Shown: in pieces, positions 45,333-59,660 of the stretch
Numbering within the stretch: the stretch's first letter is position 1
How the letters are laid out: each line of letters starts with the position of its first letter
Assembly (NCBI RefSeq): GCF_030867095.1
Contig: NC_081824.1
Coordinates: 118,862,162-118,926,161, forward strand
DNA length: 64,000 nucleotides
Source: Alligator mississippiensis
Taxonomy: Eukaryota; Chordata; Crocodylia; Alligatoridae
Reading direction: 5' to 3'
Program-made: the position numbers and the translations under genes
Notes under the pieces: generated by a model
What the model saw: only the letters and a program-made list of their open reading frames with translations
Databases searched by the model: none
What the model was told of the DNA's origin: nothing

Positions 45333-46110
45333 ATATACTAATATTATAAAAGCCTCAATCTATCTGTCTGTCTGTCCATAACGCTTTCCTGAAATAGCCA
45401 ATCAGAGTGTGAATACAGCGTTAGGACAGGAGGTGGCAGTGTAGTGGAGTGCCACCATGATGGCAGGGACACGGGATGGAGGCGGTGGCAACGGAGTTGA
45501 TGGAATGGGGGGATGAGGTCAACAAAACTGGCCTTACCCTCCCTGCCCTGCTCCCTGCAGGGGGCAATGATGGAGCAGAGTGGATAGGGGGAGGCCACCA
45601 GAGCTGGCTTTCCCACCCCCCCCGGCCCCTTGCTCCTTGGAGGTGGCGGTGGTGGTACAGGAGGGAGGCAGGATGCCACAGAGGGGCAAGGCCACCAGCG
45701 CTGGCCTTGGCCTGCTCCTCCCCCCCTTCCGTTGTCACCGCCTGCAGGGCCGACATGGGTTAACGTGGCGGCAGTGCAGGGGAGGAGTGGGCCAGGGAGA
45801 GGGGGGAACAGCAGGCCTGGCCCAACGCAGCAGAAGCGGGGGGATGGGAATAGTGGGCCTCCTCCCCCTCTCGGGCCTAGGCCCACTCTTTCCCTGTCCC
45901 CCTTCCCCTACATCAGCCCTGAGCCCACTCCTCCTGTCCCCCTGCTGCCACCACGTCAGTCTGGGCCTGCTGCTCCTCCCCAGGGTCAGTTTCTCCACAC
46001 CCTTGGGCCTGGTCCTCCTCCACACCCGCTGCATCAGGCCCAGGGCTGCTGCTCCCCTGCCACTGCCCCTCCCCTTCCCCCCTTCCTTCTTGAATGGGCA
46101 ATTGGCTAGT
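45333..46110 (+). mobile_element. Helitron-like nonautonomous candidate
   Basis: Begins ATATACTAATATTATAAAAG followed by repeated CTGTCTGTCTGTCC, resembling 5' ends of animal Helitrons. Ends GGGCAATTGGCTAGT, with the CTAG-T 3' terminus expected for Helitrons, directly followed by GTATATAT and a TG repeat. No target duplication is visible, as expected for this class. The canonical 5' TC and a strong 3' hairpin are not evident, so the assignment is tentative. GC-rich interior with several long overlapping ORFs on both strands and no recognised domain. Confidence 0.4.
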
Positions 46111-46111
46111 G

Positions 46112-46156
<45 letters not shown>
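46111..46156. repeat. (TG)n microsatellite
   Basis: GTATATATATGTGTGTG run, continuing the simple repeat interrupted by the preceding element. Followed to about 46280 by TATAGAT/CTATCTAT-rich low-complexity DNA. Confidence 0.95.
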
Positions 46157-46157
<1 letters not shown>

Positions 46158-46654
46158 AGAAATAATCCCAATATAATAATAGATATAGATGTATATCGAT
46201 CAATCTGTCTATTGATCTGTGCCTGAATAGATTCTATAGATAGATCAATAGATCTTTTATTTATATATCTATATAAAATGTAATTTTCTCATAGGTAAAA
46301 AAAAAAAAATGGTTAGGCTATGTGGTTTTCCTCCTTCATAGCAACTTCAGCCTTGTAAAATAAATGGTGGTCTGTCAGCTCCCTCATAAAGATGAGGAAT
46401 TATTTTCTTGTAGACCTGAAGCAATATGGTCTTCAAAGAAGGGCATTGAATTGAAGCAGTTTTGCTGACCAGTAACTTCTTACAAACTATCTTTTGAGAA
46501 TTATAGCTAATTTCTTGCACTGTATAAAGTAATATGAATGACATAAACCAGCCACTAACTTGCTGAGTTTAGAAAGAAATTTTCCACAGAGTATTTCACA
46601 ACTGTGTTTTATATGGCTTTAAATTAAAGAAATATCTAGTATTCACTCCTCATA

Positions 46655-46732
46655 GACTGCTCCAGGTTAAATAGACCACTGATCAGGTCTGATCTAGTAC
46701 AGCAGTGCGTTTGATGTAAGCCATTGAATAGA
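46655..46732 (+). mobile_element. CR1-type 3' terminus fragment
   Basis: TAGACCACTGATCAGGTCTG and ATCTAGTACAGCAGTG resemble the end of the copy at 38520-39043. A short remnant. Confidence 0.5.
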
Positions 46733-48545
46733 TTTATGATTGACAGGCTCTTCTGAAATGGTTCTTTTTGGAAAGGGAAGGGAATCAATAAAATAGTTTT
46801 ATTTAACTGTTTGTATAGAACTTAGTGGAAATGAATAGAGCACAGAGAGAGAGCGAGAGCATATAGGGAGTGCTCGCCTGGTACCATGCACAGGTACTCA
46901 GAACAGCAAGAGATGAGTGGCTTGGTAATATAAATAGTAAAGAGAAGGGATCATAATAAATGGGATCATAATATAGGCTCTTGTAGAATCAACCAGAGGT
47001 TGTGCAAGGTAAAGAGTGCAGGATCTTCCAGATGAAGTTTAAGAGGGGACTGACATGGATGACAAACAATATTCGACAGCTAATAGTAATGTTAGACTTA
47101 CATGGGAAGGATTTTAACAAGGTAGTATAGATGTAAATTTCCCGCAAGGTTTTTAATGAGTGTGCGTGCGTGTGTCTGGTATTTACTGAAGCAGAGAATA
47201 AGGAGTTGGGTAGGAGACCAGACAGCAAGTATGTCAGTCTGGAATGACTCCTTGTATAACACAGCAGTATTTATTGCTATGGTAGGTTAGTCAAGAAATG
47301 CTTCAAGGGAGACCAGTGTATTGAGTGTAAGAAATACAGCTGTTCTTTAGGTATGTTTAGTGTGGTCTCCACTGTAGGTGTTTGTGCATGTCATGCACAC
47401 AAGACTGGATTTTTTTTTTTCCTAAAGGTATAAAATGCAAGACAAATATCTTACATTTCTAGACTTGTTTAGGAGAGTCATTATCCCTTAGCATAGCTGC
47501 ATCTTTGAGCGGCCAACTGCCGACCCATGCTGGTCGAATGTAACTTGTTGACATGGGGCAAAGTGACATCCTCCATTATGCTACAGTATGACAACAAATT
47601 GGTTCACCATAAGTGAAAATCAACTGGTGGGCCAGGTGTTCTTGCAGGGTGTAGTAGTTGTTGCTGATACTACAGCCCAGGTAGTGGCGTTTGTGGTAAA
47701 CACATGAAGCACCCTACGAAGAGAAGAGGTACTGCAAGAAGAGGGAATTTTTCTAAGATTGTAGATGGTAGACATCATGGAATTGGGGTAAGTGGGAAAT
47801 GGAATAGGTAAAAAGGATGCTGCAAAAGAAGTGGGATAGAAGAAAAGATGAGGAAGAAGAAGAGGAGGAAATGAGCCGAGTCTGAAAATTAGGTGGAGCA
47901 TAACAATATGGAGTTTTAAAGGGATCTCACTCCGTTGGCAGCTTTGGTGTAACTCAGACTCTCAAAGGGAAGTGTTCATCTGTGAACCTAAAGTGTCTTT
48001 TGTTGCAGGACAAAAAAAGTCCAGTCCCCATCCCTTCCCCGCCCCTGCCATTTGGTATGTATGATTGATCATAAAACCACAAGCAAAGCAAGCCAAGTAA
48101 TCCAGATGTAAAAACATCACGGGCATCATTCACTCTGAAAAAGAATTCGCCAATTCTGTATAAGGCTTGGAACATCTATAAAAAAACACTTCAGTTTGCT
48201 TGGAACGCGTTGGGGAAAGGGATGAAAAATTCTCGCTGCCATTAGCAATGTAACCAAGTGCTCATGGCTGGTGAGCAAAATTGAAGTGTTTGATATGTCG
48301 GGGTTATAATTAAAGCTGTGCATGGAGCTATGAAGAGGATTAGTATGGCATATTACCCTCAGCTTGACACTTCTTTATCTGTGTAACTTTTTTGAGGCAC
48401 AGTGAAGTTTCTTGTGGTGATAGGAAGTTGAGAAATCTGATAGTTATTAAACATACGCTGTATGGACATTAGGTCTAGTTAAGAGAGAACCCATAACTTG
48501 ATAGGTAACCAACACAGATCACTTAAAGTTGTTTTCCATTAACGG

Positions 48546-48876
48546 CAGTGATTCTCAACCAGGGTGCCCTGAGATCCTTTCAAGTGTGCCACAGAATACC
48601 ATACAATGGTAGCACTGTTAGGTGTGCAAACATGATTTACAAGATAAAGCAAGAGATTTCAGCAGAAATCCATAGTGTTAAAAACATTCTGCCCTGTTGT
48701 GGTCTAGATTCTTCACAACAAAAGAACAGCTGTGTTGTTTTTCTGTAGTAAAAAATCTAGTGAAAAATAATAACTGGCATTTTCTGAGGGGTTCCTTGCG
48801 TCTAATGGGGGGTATAATACATGTACCCCCATTAGAATATAAAAAGGTTGAACTATGAAATGGTTGAAAACCACTG
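48546..48876. mobile_element. hAT-like element (CAGTGATTCTCAACC)
   Basis: CAGTGATTCTCAACCAGGG at the left and GGTTGAAAACCACTG at the right form inverted termini over about 16 bp with few mismatches. Interior shares GTGCC...GAGATCC with 57793-58104. Flanking octamers do not match, so the target duplication has decayed or the ends are off by a few bases. Confidence 0.72.
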
Positions 48877-51599
48877 TTCTAAAGCAATAGTTACCAAACA
48901 GATATTGGGGTTGAAAGTAGTACATTTTCTTTCTACCAAAGCTGATACAGGACCAGCCTGTAGTATTTTCAAAGGAAGCACTAGTTGCTGCTTAGATGTA
49001 ATTGATCCCAGAATTTACCTGGTTTTGTATTCAGGAAAATTCCTGATTATGTGCTTTCTTATATAATAACCATGTGTTTTCTTATATACTGATGACCAAA
49101 TTGTCAGTCCCTGTACAAAGCCTGATTCAAATAGGATTTATATAGGTTCTGGAGGATAGTATAGTACTGTAACTTATTTTTCTTTAGGGCTATACTGAAA
49201 TTATCTACTGCAGTTAGCAATATTGCCTCACCACAATTTCACTTGAGTTGTGTTCTGATCTACTTCTTTTTTTTTTAATGTTTCAGACTTACTGTATTTC
49301 ACAGTCTTTAGTTTGTTTTTAAGAGGGCAACACAGTATAGTACTGAATGTATCTTACTTTATAATTGCTTATTTCTCTTACTCCATCTCACTATTCCTTG
49401 CATCCTTTTCTTTCTCCCATGCATACCACTAAACACAGCTTTTGTCATCATTAGCTTTTTCTTCCTCTGTTGTGTGGGTTAGTGAATATATTTTATCCAG
49501 ATAGTATCGCAACTTATTTGGTGAGCTGGTGGGTGTCCAAGTAGTAACAAATAACTTAATATCCACTCCTAGTCATAAATTAACACAAGACTCAAGTGCT
49601 TTGTGGCCTGAAAGCTGAAGTCCAAGTGAGTGTAGTCACCTGTGAATGTTTTTTCTGTGTAAACTTGCTTCTTTGAATTGGTCACCATTTTAACTATTTA
49701 TAAAGTGTTATTTTAAATGAAAAATTCTGGTAGGTGAATTATTATTGTTATCCAATTTTCAAGTTTATTTTATGATAAGTGTCCAAGGGCTTTATGCTGC
49801 TTGTTGTACAAAAATGTAAGTAGAACATGATCCCTAAGATCTTTCATCTAGCGCTCCTCCTGTTATCCATATTGTTTTGTAATTGTAATACTATCTGTAG
49901 GATTATTATCGATTCAGCAACACCATCTGTTGTCTGCCAGATACATTTTTCAGTCAACTTCTTGGTTTAACATGGGGTATGGGGAGTTGAAGGCAGTCAA
50001 CCATAGGTTAGAAGACAACATGGGTCACGTGGGCTGTTTATTATGAGACATGGAAGGATTGGATCAGGCCTCATAAGCATTCACCGAAAGGCTGGATCTT
50101 GAAAAGCTTATAATTAATACCTTCTGGTAATCACCAACAGACAATGATTTTTAAGACGATTGATTGCCTTCTTAATCCTTAATACACATCTGACATTTCT
50201 AATAGACGTTGCCATTGAGTTTATAGTAGTTTTAATGGTAAAATTGGCAGGGATCGATTTTCTGTTTTTCCAAATACGATTCAATCCTCCCACTTCAAGA
50301 AGCAAAAACAATTTTAATGTAAATGCACATCTTTATTATCAAAGGACATTGAATTTTGTTCCAGCTCCAGCCATTTGCTGAACCTCATGAATAACCAAAG
50401 ATAATTTAATCGCATGATTTGCTCCAGTTATAATGTAGTCCCACTGGAATGTAAGACAGAAGAATGCTTTCATTGATTTTATTCTGTAAAATGCATTTAG
50501 AATTTACTGTTGTCTATTTGCTCAAGCTTTTACTTTTCTCTTAATTTTAGTTTGGTCTTGCCTAAAGTATCAGCTGTTGGTATAATGCAACAGCTAGCAT
50601 TGATGGAGTACTAAGATTGAAAATCAAGTAGTTATGTACGGCAAATCTGAAAGTTAGCATTTCTGTTGCATTGTTAGCCTTTCCCCATTGCTTAAGCCAG
50701 CTGCTGCTGAAGCACTTGTGTTTGTATTGGGGAAGAGAATAAAATAACCTCGCTTGTGCCAGGACCTCGACTCTTATACACCCTTGAATACAGTAGGTGT
50801 AATATTCAGTCTAGTACGTGTAAGGCATTATGTGGTTCTGAGATAATAGGCAGTTAACACTGCCAGCTGCATGAGGATGACAGCCAGACATATACCTCAT
50901 TTTCATATCAACATCGCTAATGTGTGTACAACAAATTGGCAACTGGATAAAAACAGCTGACCTAACCTGAATCTAGAAAAGACTGAAATGCTAGTTGAAA
51001 GAAACTGTACTTTGAACTATTTACTTGGCATACTGATCTCCCCTCACACCATAGCCATCTGCCTTAATTTTAGAATTTCCTAACTTGCATGTTACTTACT
51101 TTTGCAATCTTAACATTCTTTTAATATAGTCATTCTGTTTGTAATAAGATATGAAAGAGACATCCTTAAGGACGTAAATTTGTAATATCTAATGATTCTG
51201 TTCCTTAAATCAGTTTTCTATTGATGATACTAATTTTTTAAATAAGCCAACTCTATAAAAGTACTTTTACCTGCAAAAAAGTAAGATATTGGAGTCTTTT
51301 CACAACAAATACTCAACACATTTCAAACTTACTCCTTTATTAAGAGATTTGTCTGTTAGTGTTGGGTATTTATTTATATGATAACAAAAAACAAAACTCG
51401 GAAACTGTTTCAGATGTTGAATTTAAATAATCTACATAGGTAAGTGGCTTCACTGACTTCTTTTCAGTGCCAGATGTGGACATTTTCAGCTGAGTATGAT
51501 GCAAACTGAAAATCCAGATATTCTTAATGTAACTCTGGTTAGTTGGACTATCAAGCTTGGATGCTAATGCTATTCTAAATAATGTTATATCATTTGTAG

Positions 51600-52999
<1,400 letters not shown>

Positions 53000-53108
53000 T
53001 GGGACCCAGCTGTGGGGAAGTCATTATGCACTTTTAAAGGCCATGAAGGGGTCATTTACAGCACTATATGGTCTCCACACATCCCAGGTTGTTTTGCATC
53101 TGCCTCAG
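53000..53108 (+). CDS. PEX7: PEX7 coding exon 5
   Basis: 109 nt between TTTATTTAG and GTAAAT. Reads [36 protein letters not shown] plus one base (phase 1). Highly similar to human (human FRGHESII). Completes one WD repeat and carries the GH core of the next. The protein is about 55% complete at this point; human has a further exon starting GDQTLRIWD, not found before 64000. Confidence 0.97.
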
Positions 53109-54189
53109 GTAAATGTTTTAGGAAAGTAATGCTCAGCTCAAAAAGAAACCTGCATTTTATTGAATTATTTCAGCAGTTTGTCCAGCAGATGGTAGTGTGC
53201 GTCACACACACAGAGAAAGAAAAGAGAAACGTACAATTCTGGATAGATTTGTAGGCTCTCTTACGATCTTTAAATCATAGTCATTGGTTTCTCACCAGGG
53301 ATTAGTAATTATCTAGAAGTTGCCTCACCTCAGTGACCCAGCATATGAAAAACTGCCAGCCTTTATGCAGCGCTCCTTCCTTCAGATAATTTTTCATTGC
53401 TGTCTGCTATTACATGCTGTATGCGTTTTTGTATATTCTAACTTATGTCTTTTGTCAGCTTGCCTCAGAATCCATAGTAGCAGTAGGCCATTAGCCATCT
53501 CTCAGACCAAAGTAGGAGACAAATGCTCCCAATGCATCATGTAATATACTGATACATGTCACAGTGTTCTGTCCCCAGAGAGGAAGAATATCAGCAATTT
53601 TACTTTCTTTTACTTATGCTGCATTTCTGAGTTCTGCTGCTAGTTTACTAAAAATTGAGTTGGATCTCTGGAGCCATGTGAATGACTGCGTACTGATTTG
53701 GAAAGAGATTAGGCATTGTGATATCTACCTTCACTATAATGAAAACTTTCATGATAGAACTGGGATGGAAACTTGGCTTTTCTCTGCTCTAAGTGAATTT
53801 TGACAGTCATAAATGGGACCCCAGAGAATGAGGCATTAAAAATATTTCTGTTCTTTAATTATGGTGGTACAATTACTATAAAAAGTCCCCAAAGTTTTCT
53901 TTATGTTACGAGTCATTCAAACAATAAAATCTGAAATGTGTTTTAAAAGTTTGACATGATATCCTTTATCTATGCTGGCTGTTTTTATCTTACTCTCTTT
54001 GGACAGTGGAAATAAAGCAGTTTATTAGTAGCAGATTTTCCTCTGTACATAATAAGCCATTAGCACATAGTACTCAAGCAGTTATCTATTGAATCAGTGA
54101 TTCTCATCCAGGGTTCCTTGAGTCCATTGAGGAGTGCCTGGAGTCTGAAAAGGTTGAGGACTTTTGTACAAAATACCTCCAGCTCATTT

Positions 54190-54606
54190 GTGTAGCCATT
54201 GTTGTTATCTTTGAGACACTGGTTAGTCCTCATCTAGAACATTGTGTGCAGTTTTGGACTCTGCATTTTACAAAGGATATGCCGAAGTTAGAGGGGGCCC
54301 AAAGGTGGACAAAAAAAATGATAAAAGGGGATGGAAGTCAAAAGCAGTATGAGGAAAGGTTGAAATAAATAGGCATGCTCAGCTTGCGGAGTAGGTGCTT
54401 AACAGGGGACATGATACTGGGTTTCAAATATCTGAAGGGCTGCCATAAAAAAGAGGAAGAACACCATTTCTCTGTTGCAGGAATCAGGAAGAGGACTAAT
54501 GGCTTGAAGTTGCAACAAAGTAAGGTTGGATTGACTATCAGGAAGAAACTTTTTTGCAGTTAGAATAGTGAGGCATTGGACTAGAAAGCTTTAAGAAGTT
54601 GTGAAA
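54190..54606 (+). mobile_element. CR1 LINE, RT tail (part 1)
   Basis: Plus orientation: ETLVSPHLEHCVQFWTLHFT, then EGAQRWTKKMIKG, YEERLK, GMLSLRSRCLTGDMILGFK, RTNGLKLQQSKVGLTIRKK. It runs to 54606, where a palindromic element interrupts it; part 2 resumes at about 54828. Confidence 0.87.
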
Positions 54607-54770
54607 TGAATCAGAACTCATGGCAGAGGTGATATCTTTTATTAGACCAACTAGATTTTTGCAAAAGAAATATTTAATTGCAAGCTTTCGGGCACAAACA
54701 CCCTTCATCAGGCATAGGAGAAAAGATTGTAAAACTTTTCCTGGGTAGAAATAAAGGTTTGTATTTCATA
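54607..54770 (-). mobile_element. Palindromic element family, copy 4 (one arm plus centre)
   Basis: AATCAGAACTCATGGCAGAG, GTGATATCTTTTATTAGACC, AATTGCAAGCTTTCGGGCAC, CCCTTCATCAGGC. On the minus strand it reads CCTGATGA (TCATCAG at 54705-54711) - short G-C rich stem - GAAA (complement at 54686-54689), the cleanest hammerhead-like core in the window. The second arm is missing. Inserted in a CR1. Confidence 0.78.
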
Positions 54771-54827
54771 GGAGAGTTGAAGGTGTGGTAAAATCTTCTG
54801 TTTGGAACAAAAGTTGTGGACTCTGTC

Positions 54828-55690
54828 AGATATTCAAGAAGAGATTACATAAGCATTGGTCAGGGATGATCTAGGAATAGCAGTGCTTGGATGCTCTGTA
54901 AAGATCAAGTTAGAAACCCAGGAGTTCTCCCCACCCTTTTAACCCTCACCGATTGCTGGGAGATAAGAAAAACTCTGTAGCATGACAGGTGAATGTTGAA
55001 GATGACCAAGAGAATGAAGAAGAGCTCTACAACTGGTTTGGTTATAAAAGAAGATGAAAGGACTAGGATAAAATTATGGAGGTGATGCAGAAAGGGGAGT
55101 TATGTCTGTCCAGTAACAGGCTGTGATGTGTGGAGTTCTGCTTGCTGTCCCCAGGTTGCTAACCAGAATGGAAGGTGTTTAGTATTTCCCATGCTTCTGG
55201 GTTTGCTGGATACCACATGGAGCTGGGAAGACTTTTTTCCCCACCTTTTGCTTCAGGTTTCAGGGTTTTTTGGTTTGTTTGTTTTTTTCTCCCCACCTTC
55301 CTGAGAAGCACTGGGTGCTGCCTGCAGCCAAGTGTGTGGATTTTGACTGTGGCTTGCCAGTGCTGCTGTTGGGATTAAATCCCAGAGGTTTCTGGCTAGA
55401 GGATCTTGCCTTTCTGCTCAGGGTCAAACCACCTGCAACATTTGGAATCAGGAAGGAATTTTACCCCATGGTGAGATTGCTACAGTCTTTAGGAGTATTT
55501 GCCTTTCTCTCTAGTGTGAGGAATGGCCCTGTGTCCTGGATCTCTTGAGTGTATTTAAAAAAACTTTGCAGCAGCAGGACATTTAGATTTGTATGGGTTA
55601 TATTGGACAGGGATGATCCTGCCTCAGGCGGAGGATTGGACTAGATGGCCTCTGGAGGTCCCATTCACCTCCCCTACTTTTCTATGAGTC
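54828..55690 (+). mobile_element. CR1 LINE, 3' UTR (part 2)
   Basis: Resumes with TATTCAAGAAGAGATTACAT, and later GGATCTTGCC..CTGCTCAGGG, CAGGAAGGAATTTTACCCC, GGGATGATCCTGCCTCAGGC, GACTAGATGGCCTCTGGAGG, and the octamer-like terminus TTTCTATGAGTCTGTGA at 55679-55695. A long 3' UTR; the ORFs at 55175-55548 lie in it. Confidence 0.8.
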
Positions 55691-57119
55691 TGTGATCCCT
55701 GAGAATCAGCGGTGGTCTTATTTATAAGATTGGGCCCTGTACACTGTATCCACAGCACCAGGGAAATCCAGCCATCTGGCACAAACATTAGGTTGAAATC
55801 TGGCAGGAAAACGCAGACATAATTTTGCACATGAGAATTGTTCCATTGATGTCAGTGGGATTACTTGCACATAAAGGTAAGCATACGCATCATGATTTAT
55901 TTGCAGAATCCAAACTGTAATTTGCAATTTAAAAAGCAGACCACAGAAACAAAGTGCATTGTTTTTTTTCCTCACTGAACTTCGGAAGCATGTATGGGAG
56001 ATGAGCAAATGCATGACCTTGCAGTTGGTACTACTGCATTTTATCCATTTCCTATTACTTCAGTGCTCTGGGTCATTTTGTTCTTCCAGTACAGTGCTCC
56101 AATCTTCAGGTTTGTTGCAGAAGACTTCAACAGGTCCAGACTTTTTGTGAAATATCTGTTATTGGACGTTTCTAAGTGCAGATTAGATGAACACTTGTAT
56201 AGCCTGGTTTAAACAAGGTGATTCTACTTTACACATGGAGTTGAATTAGTTGACATCCAAAAAATCCCATCCAGTCCTGTTTTTTGTTTATTTCTTTAAT
56301 GACATTATCTTGATTAAAATCTTCAGTAAGTTTTTCCAGTATCTACAGGGATGGGAGAACTCCCTGTGCATAAGACCTAGTCAAACATCCTTTGAATTTT
56401 GCAGATTTTTTCATTGAATTCCATGGTCATTGAATTGGGCCTTAAATTTCAGCTGCACCTTTATTTTATATAAAAATATATCTAAGAAAGCATATCATCA
56501 TTGAATGAGAAAAATTGATGACTTAAAATCATGCTAAATCTTCCTCTTTATTTCAAAATAAAATATCTGATGCACTATTGAATGGATTAACTTCAAACCA
56601 AAGGATAAGTGGGACTTTTCATATGGAATGTTGTTCAGTGGTTTTTTTTAATTAAATCTTTGTGAAGTTTCCCAGAATATTATGAGATGGCTTTACTGCT
56701 CCAGACCTATAATGGAGCATTTCTTTTGGTCAATAATGACATATCTATCTCTGTGTCCAGTAAATGCACTGATCTGATTGTCTCTTATTCTTAGATTTAA
56801 ATTCCATTTCCTTCTCACAGGACTGCAGCCTAGACAATATGTTTTCAGGGTGCTTACTTCATTTCTTCAATGACGAAGGGCATTTTATCTTTTCTGTCAT
56901 GGTGGAGCATGTTGTTGGGATAGTATTGGGACTAACTGAATTCTATTGTGGCACTAGATGTTCTGTAGATAACGGAGTGGGTTGCAATTTTTGATTTTCA
57001 GGATCTTTAGAATGATTTGACTGAGATGGATAACCCATTTGTGAATGTGGTCTGAAATTTTGGGAGGAAGTGATCATGATATGATCTGTGATCCTAAGGA
57101 AGGGAAATAAAGAAGAAAG

Positions 57120-57139
57120 CAAAAAAAAAAAAAAAAAAA
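57120..57139. repeat. Poly(A) tract
   Basis: About 19 consecutive A followed by GCGGGGGGAGAG. No retroposed sequence was recognised immediately upstream. Confidence 0.9.
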
Positions 57140-57792
57140 GCGGGGGGAGAGGGATACTTGACTCCTGCCTTAAAAAAAAAAGTTTCAACAAAGTTGGGGA
57201 GAAAAAGTGGATGAGTTCCTATTGGGTGGACAGACTAAAAATAAAAAAGGAGTGTAAATGGGCTGACAGTTCTGAAAGGAAGTAGTATTGGAAGCTCAAC
57301 AATGACCTGCTCCAGTGTAGAGGAAAGATTAGAAGAACCGCAAGAGAATGATGAAGCTACAAAAGCAGCTGCTTAACTATCTGAAAATCAAAGGAGTTTA
57401 TATACAGGCAGTGGAAAGAGAGATGTGTCACTAAGTGTACAGAAGAATAGCATGAATAAGATACAGCTGGCAAGAGATATTGAAGAGAACAAGGAAAAGT
57501 TCTATGAATTGTATTGGATGGAAAAGGAAGATTGGATAAACTAGGTCTACTGCTCAGTGGAAAAGGTGAATGAATGGTGAGGAATAATTGGCGTGTCCCT
57601 AGCACTCTTAAGAAGGATCTGAGCTTATGGTAGATCACAAATTCAACGTTAGTCAGCAACATGATGCTATTAAGAAATAAAAAATATAACCTTAGCTGTA
57701 ATTACGTGGAACATGGCATGCAAAAAACTGCGTACCAGGCTACTTGGCTTAGGTTAGGCCTCAGTGGAGCCCAGTGCTAAAGAAAGACATAG

Positions 57793-58104
57793 AACAGTGA
57801 TTCTCAGCTGGGGTACAACAGCACCTAGGGGTGCTGCAAGATCCTCTCAAGGGTGCTACAACACTGCTGCTGCCCCTTCCAGGTGGAACAACTGTTTCTG
57901 GGAGATGCCATTTCAGGCTGGACTGGAAAGTGACTACTGTGGAAGGGACACTCTACTGGAGCCTGACCTGAGGAGAGGTCCTATTGGCATAACTAAAAGG
58001 ACTGAGGGGGGCAGAAACCCCACCTGCCAACTTAGGGCACCCCCAGATCTTTTCTATCTCCTTGTTCTCTCTGATTTCTCCATGTAGCTTGCTGACCATC
58101 ACTG
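57793..58104. mobile_element. hAT-like element (CAGTGATTCTCAGCTG)
   Basis: CAGTGATTCTCAGCTGGGG at the left; GCTTGCTGACCATCACTG at the right, whose complement starts CAGTGATGGTCAGC. Interior GGTGCTGCAAGATCC and GGGTGCTACAACACTGC. Related to 48546-48876. Flanking bases show no convincing duplication. Confidence 0.6.
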
Positions 58105-58559
58105 CTGCTTGTGGAAATCTGACAGGCTTCATTAGGGGTCATAAGCCTGCTCATTACACCCCTGGAAAGTTGGATGGCATATACTGAAGTATGTGCTGTC
58201 CCTGCTCCTACCCCTGCTGAACTCAGCTGGGGTAAAACAGCACCACTTCAGACTGCAGTCCTGATTCATCCAGCTGGGGATCGCCCCTGGCCTTCTGCTA
58301 GTGTGCTGGGTGAGCTGTGCCCCCAGGTGCCAGCTGCACTGCCTGGTAGGCAAGGGCTAGGTGGCATTTGCCTTGGGAAGTGGAAGAGCCCACCTGGGCT
58401 CCCCATGGAACAGTAGGCACTAGTTAAGGCTGTGACATGGCACCTATTTCCTCACTTTCCCAGCTCTGCAGCTCAGCCAGCTCAGGTGTGCCATCTACCC
58501 ATCTCTTGAGAATCCATGGGACCCCCAAGGTCAAATCCATAACATGCAGGGCAGGTCAG

Positions 58560-59660
58560 CTCAGAGCTGGAAGGCAGGGGCTGTCTCCAGCTACGTCTGT
58601 CTCTGTGCTGATGTCTATAGCTGACAGTGGACAGGTTTGTTAAACGTATTATAAAGTAAGTGTGTGTGTGTGTGTGTGGTTGGGGGGGCTGTGTGTGTGG
58701 GGAGGACATGGGGTATGTTGGGGGGTGTACTTGTGGGGGCAGGGTGTGAGGATTGTGGGGTGTGAGGGAGGTTGGGGGTGTGTGGGGACTCCCCACACAT
58801 TCCCCAAACAAGCCCCCACATGGTGCGCAGCCCCCATTGCTGGCAGCAGCAGCAGATGGGGGCGCTTGGGGTCCTTGTACCCAGCACAGGCACTGGCTCC
58901 TGGCAGCATGCGACTTTAGCCAGTGCTGTGTGTGGGGGCGAGGAGCGCTGTCTGCCCAGCCTGCCTCTAACGCGGGGGCTTCACGCAGTGCATGTGCAGT
59001 TCCCACACTTATGTGGCACCGGGGGAATCCCTGCACTGGAGCCAGCTGCCTTCACCCCCAGCTAAATAGGGCCCAGGACTCCACTGGAAGAGGAGGGGAG
59101 CCCTGGCCCCTGCTACCCTGCAGAGTCCTAGGACCTGTGTGGCAGGGGGCCAAGAGGGCAGCCAGCTCCAGTGCAGGGGTTTTCCCAGTGTCACGCGAGT
59201 TCAGGAGCTGCACAAGTGCAGGAGCTGGGGGTCCCCACACCCCCACTGTCCCTCGCACCCACACCCTGCCCAGACAACCTCTGCGCTGCTGCCACCCCCT
59301 GGGTGCAGGCTTTGTGCTGCCACCAGTCCCAGCCCCATGCTCCCCCTGCGCCCACCCTCTTCTCTACCTGTTGCTGGAGCGAGCAGGATGCTGGGGAAGC
59401 AAAGCAGGTTGCCACAGGGCTGCTTCAGCTGTGGCAGCAGCAGCCCTGCCTGGAAGCTATGAGCTGGCCAGGCCCTTCTGCCCACAAGGGTGGGAATGAA
59501 GCACGATAGGGTATGCTGAGGGGTGTATATGTGGGTGCCTCGCTCCCACTCTCTTGGGCAGAAGGACTGGGCAGGGTACAATTCATTGGTGGGTGCCCAC
59601 AGGCTGGATGAAAGTGCCTAGTGGGCCAGATGCGTCCAGTAGGCCGTATTTTGTCCACCC
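58560..59660. other. GC-rich block of unknown nature with a (TG)n start
   Basis: (GT)n at 58660-58677, then G-rich and C-rich sequence. It ends with CCGTATTTTGTCCACCCTA at 59645-59663, which resembles the right terminus of the hAT at 40608-41088 (TTTGTCCACC). A matching left terminus was not found. The long ORF 58753-59499 shows no domain and overlaps equally long ORFs in other frames, so it is not called as a gene. Probably a large degenerate hAT-type element. Confidence 0.4.

Larger units (their letters stand above)
43823..51599 (+). other. PEX7: PEX7 intron 3
   Basis: 7.8 kb, GT-AG, phase 0. Contains microsatellites flanking a Helitron-like candidate (45240-46155) and a hAT-like copy at 48546-48876. 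In 43823-45230, 46740-48540 and 48880-51590 no gene or confident repeat was seen, although 44460-44990 is G-rich and purine-biased on the plus strand. Confidence 0.9.

Noticed and set aside
45344..46158. Several 100-190-codon ORFs on both strands
   Set aside because: All overlap each other in a GC-rich, repeat-bounded block and encode Pro/Gly/Leu runs without domains; stop-poor composition is sufficient explanation.
58753..59499. Plus-strand ORF of 248 codons, the longest in the right part
   Set aside because: Overlaps equally open frames on both strands and shows no signal peptide, domain or splice context; the region ends in a hAT-like terminus.
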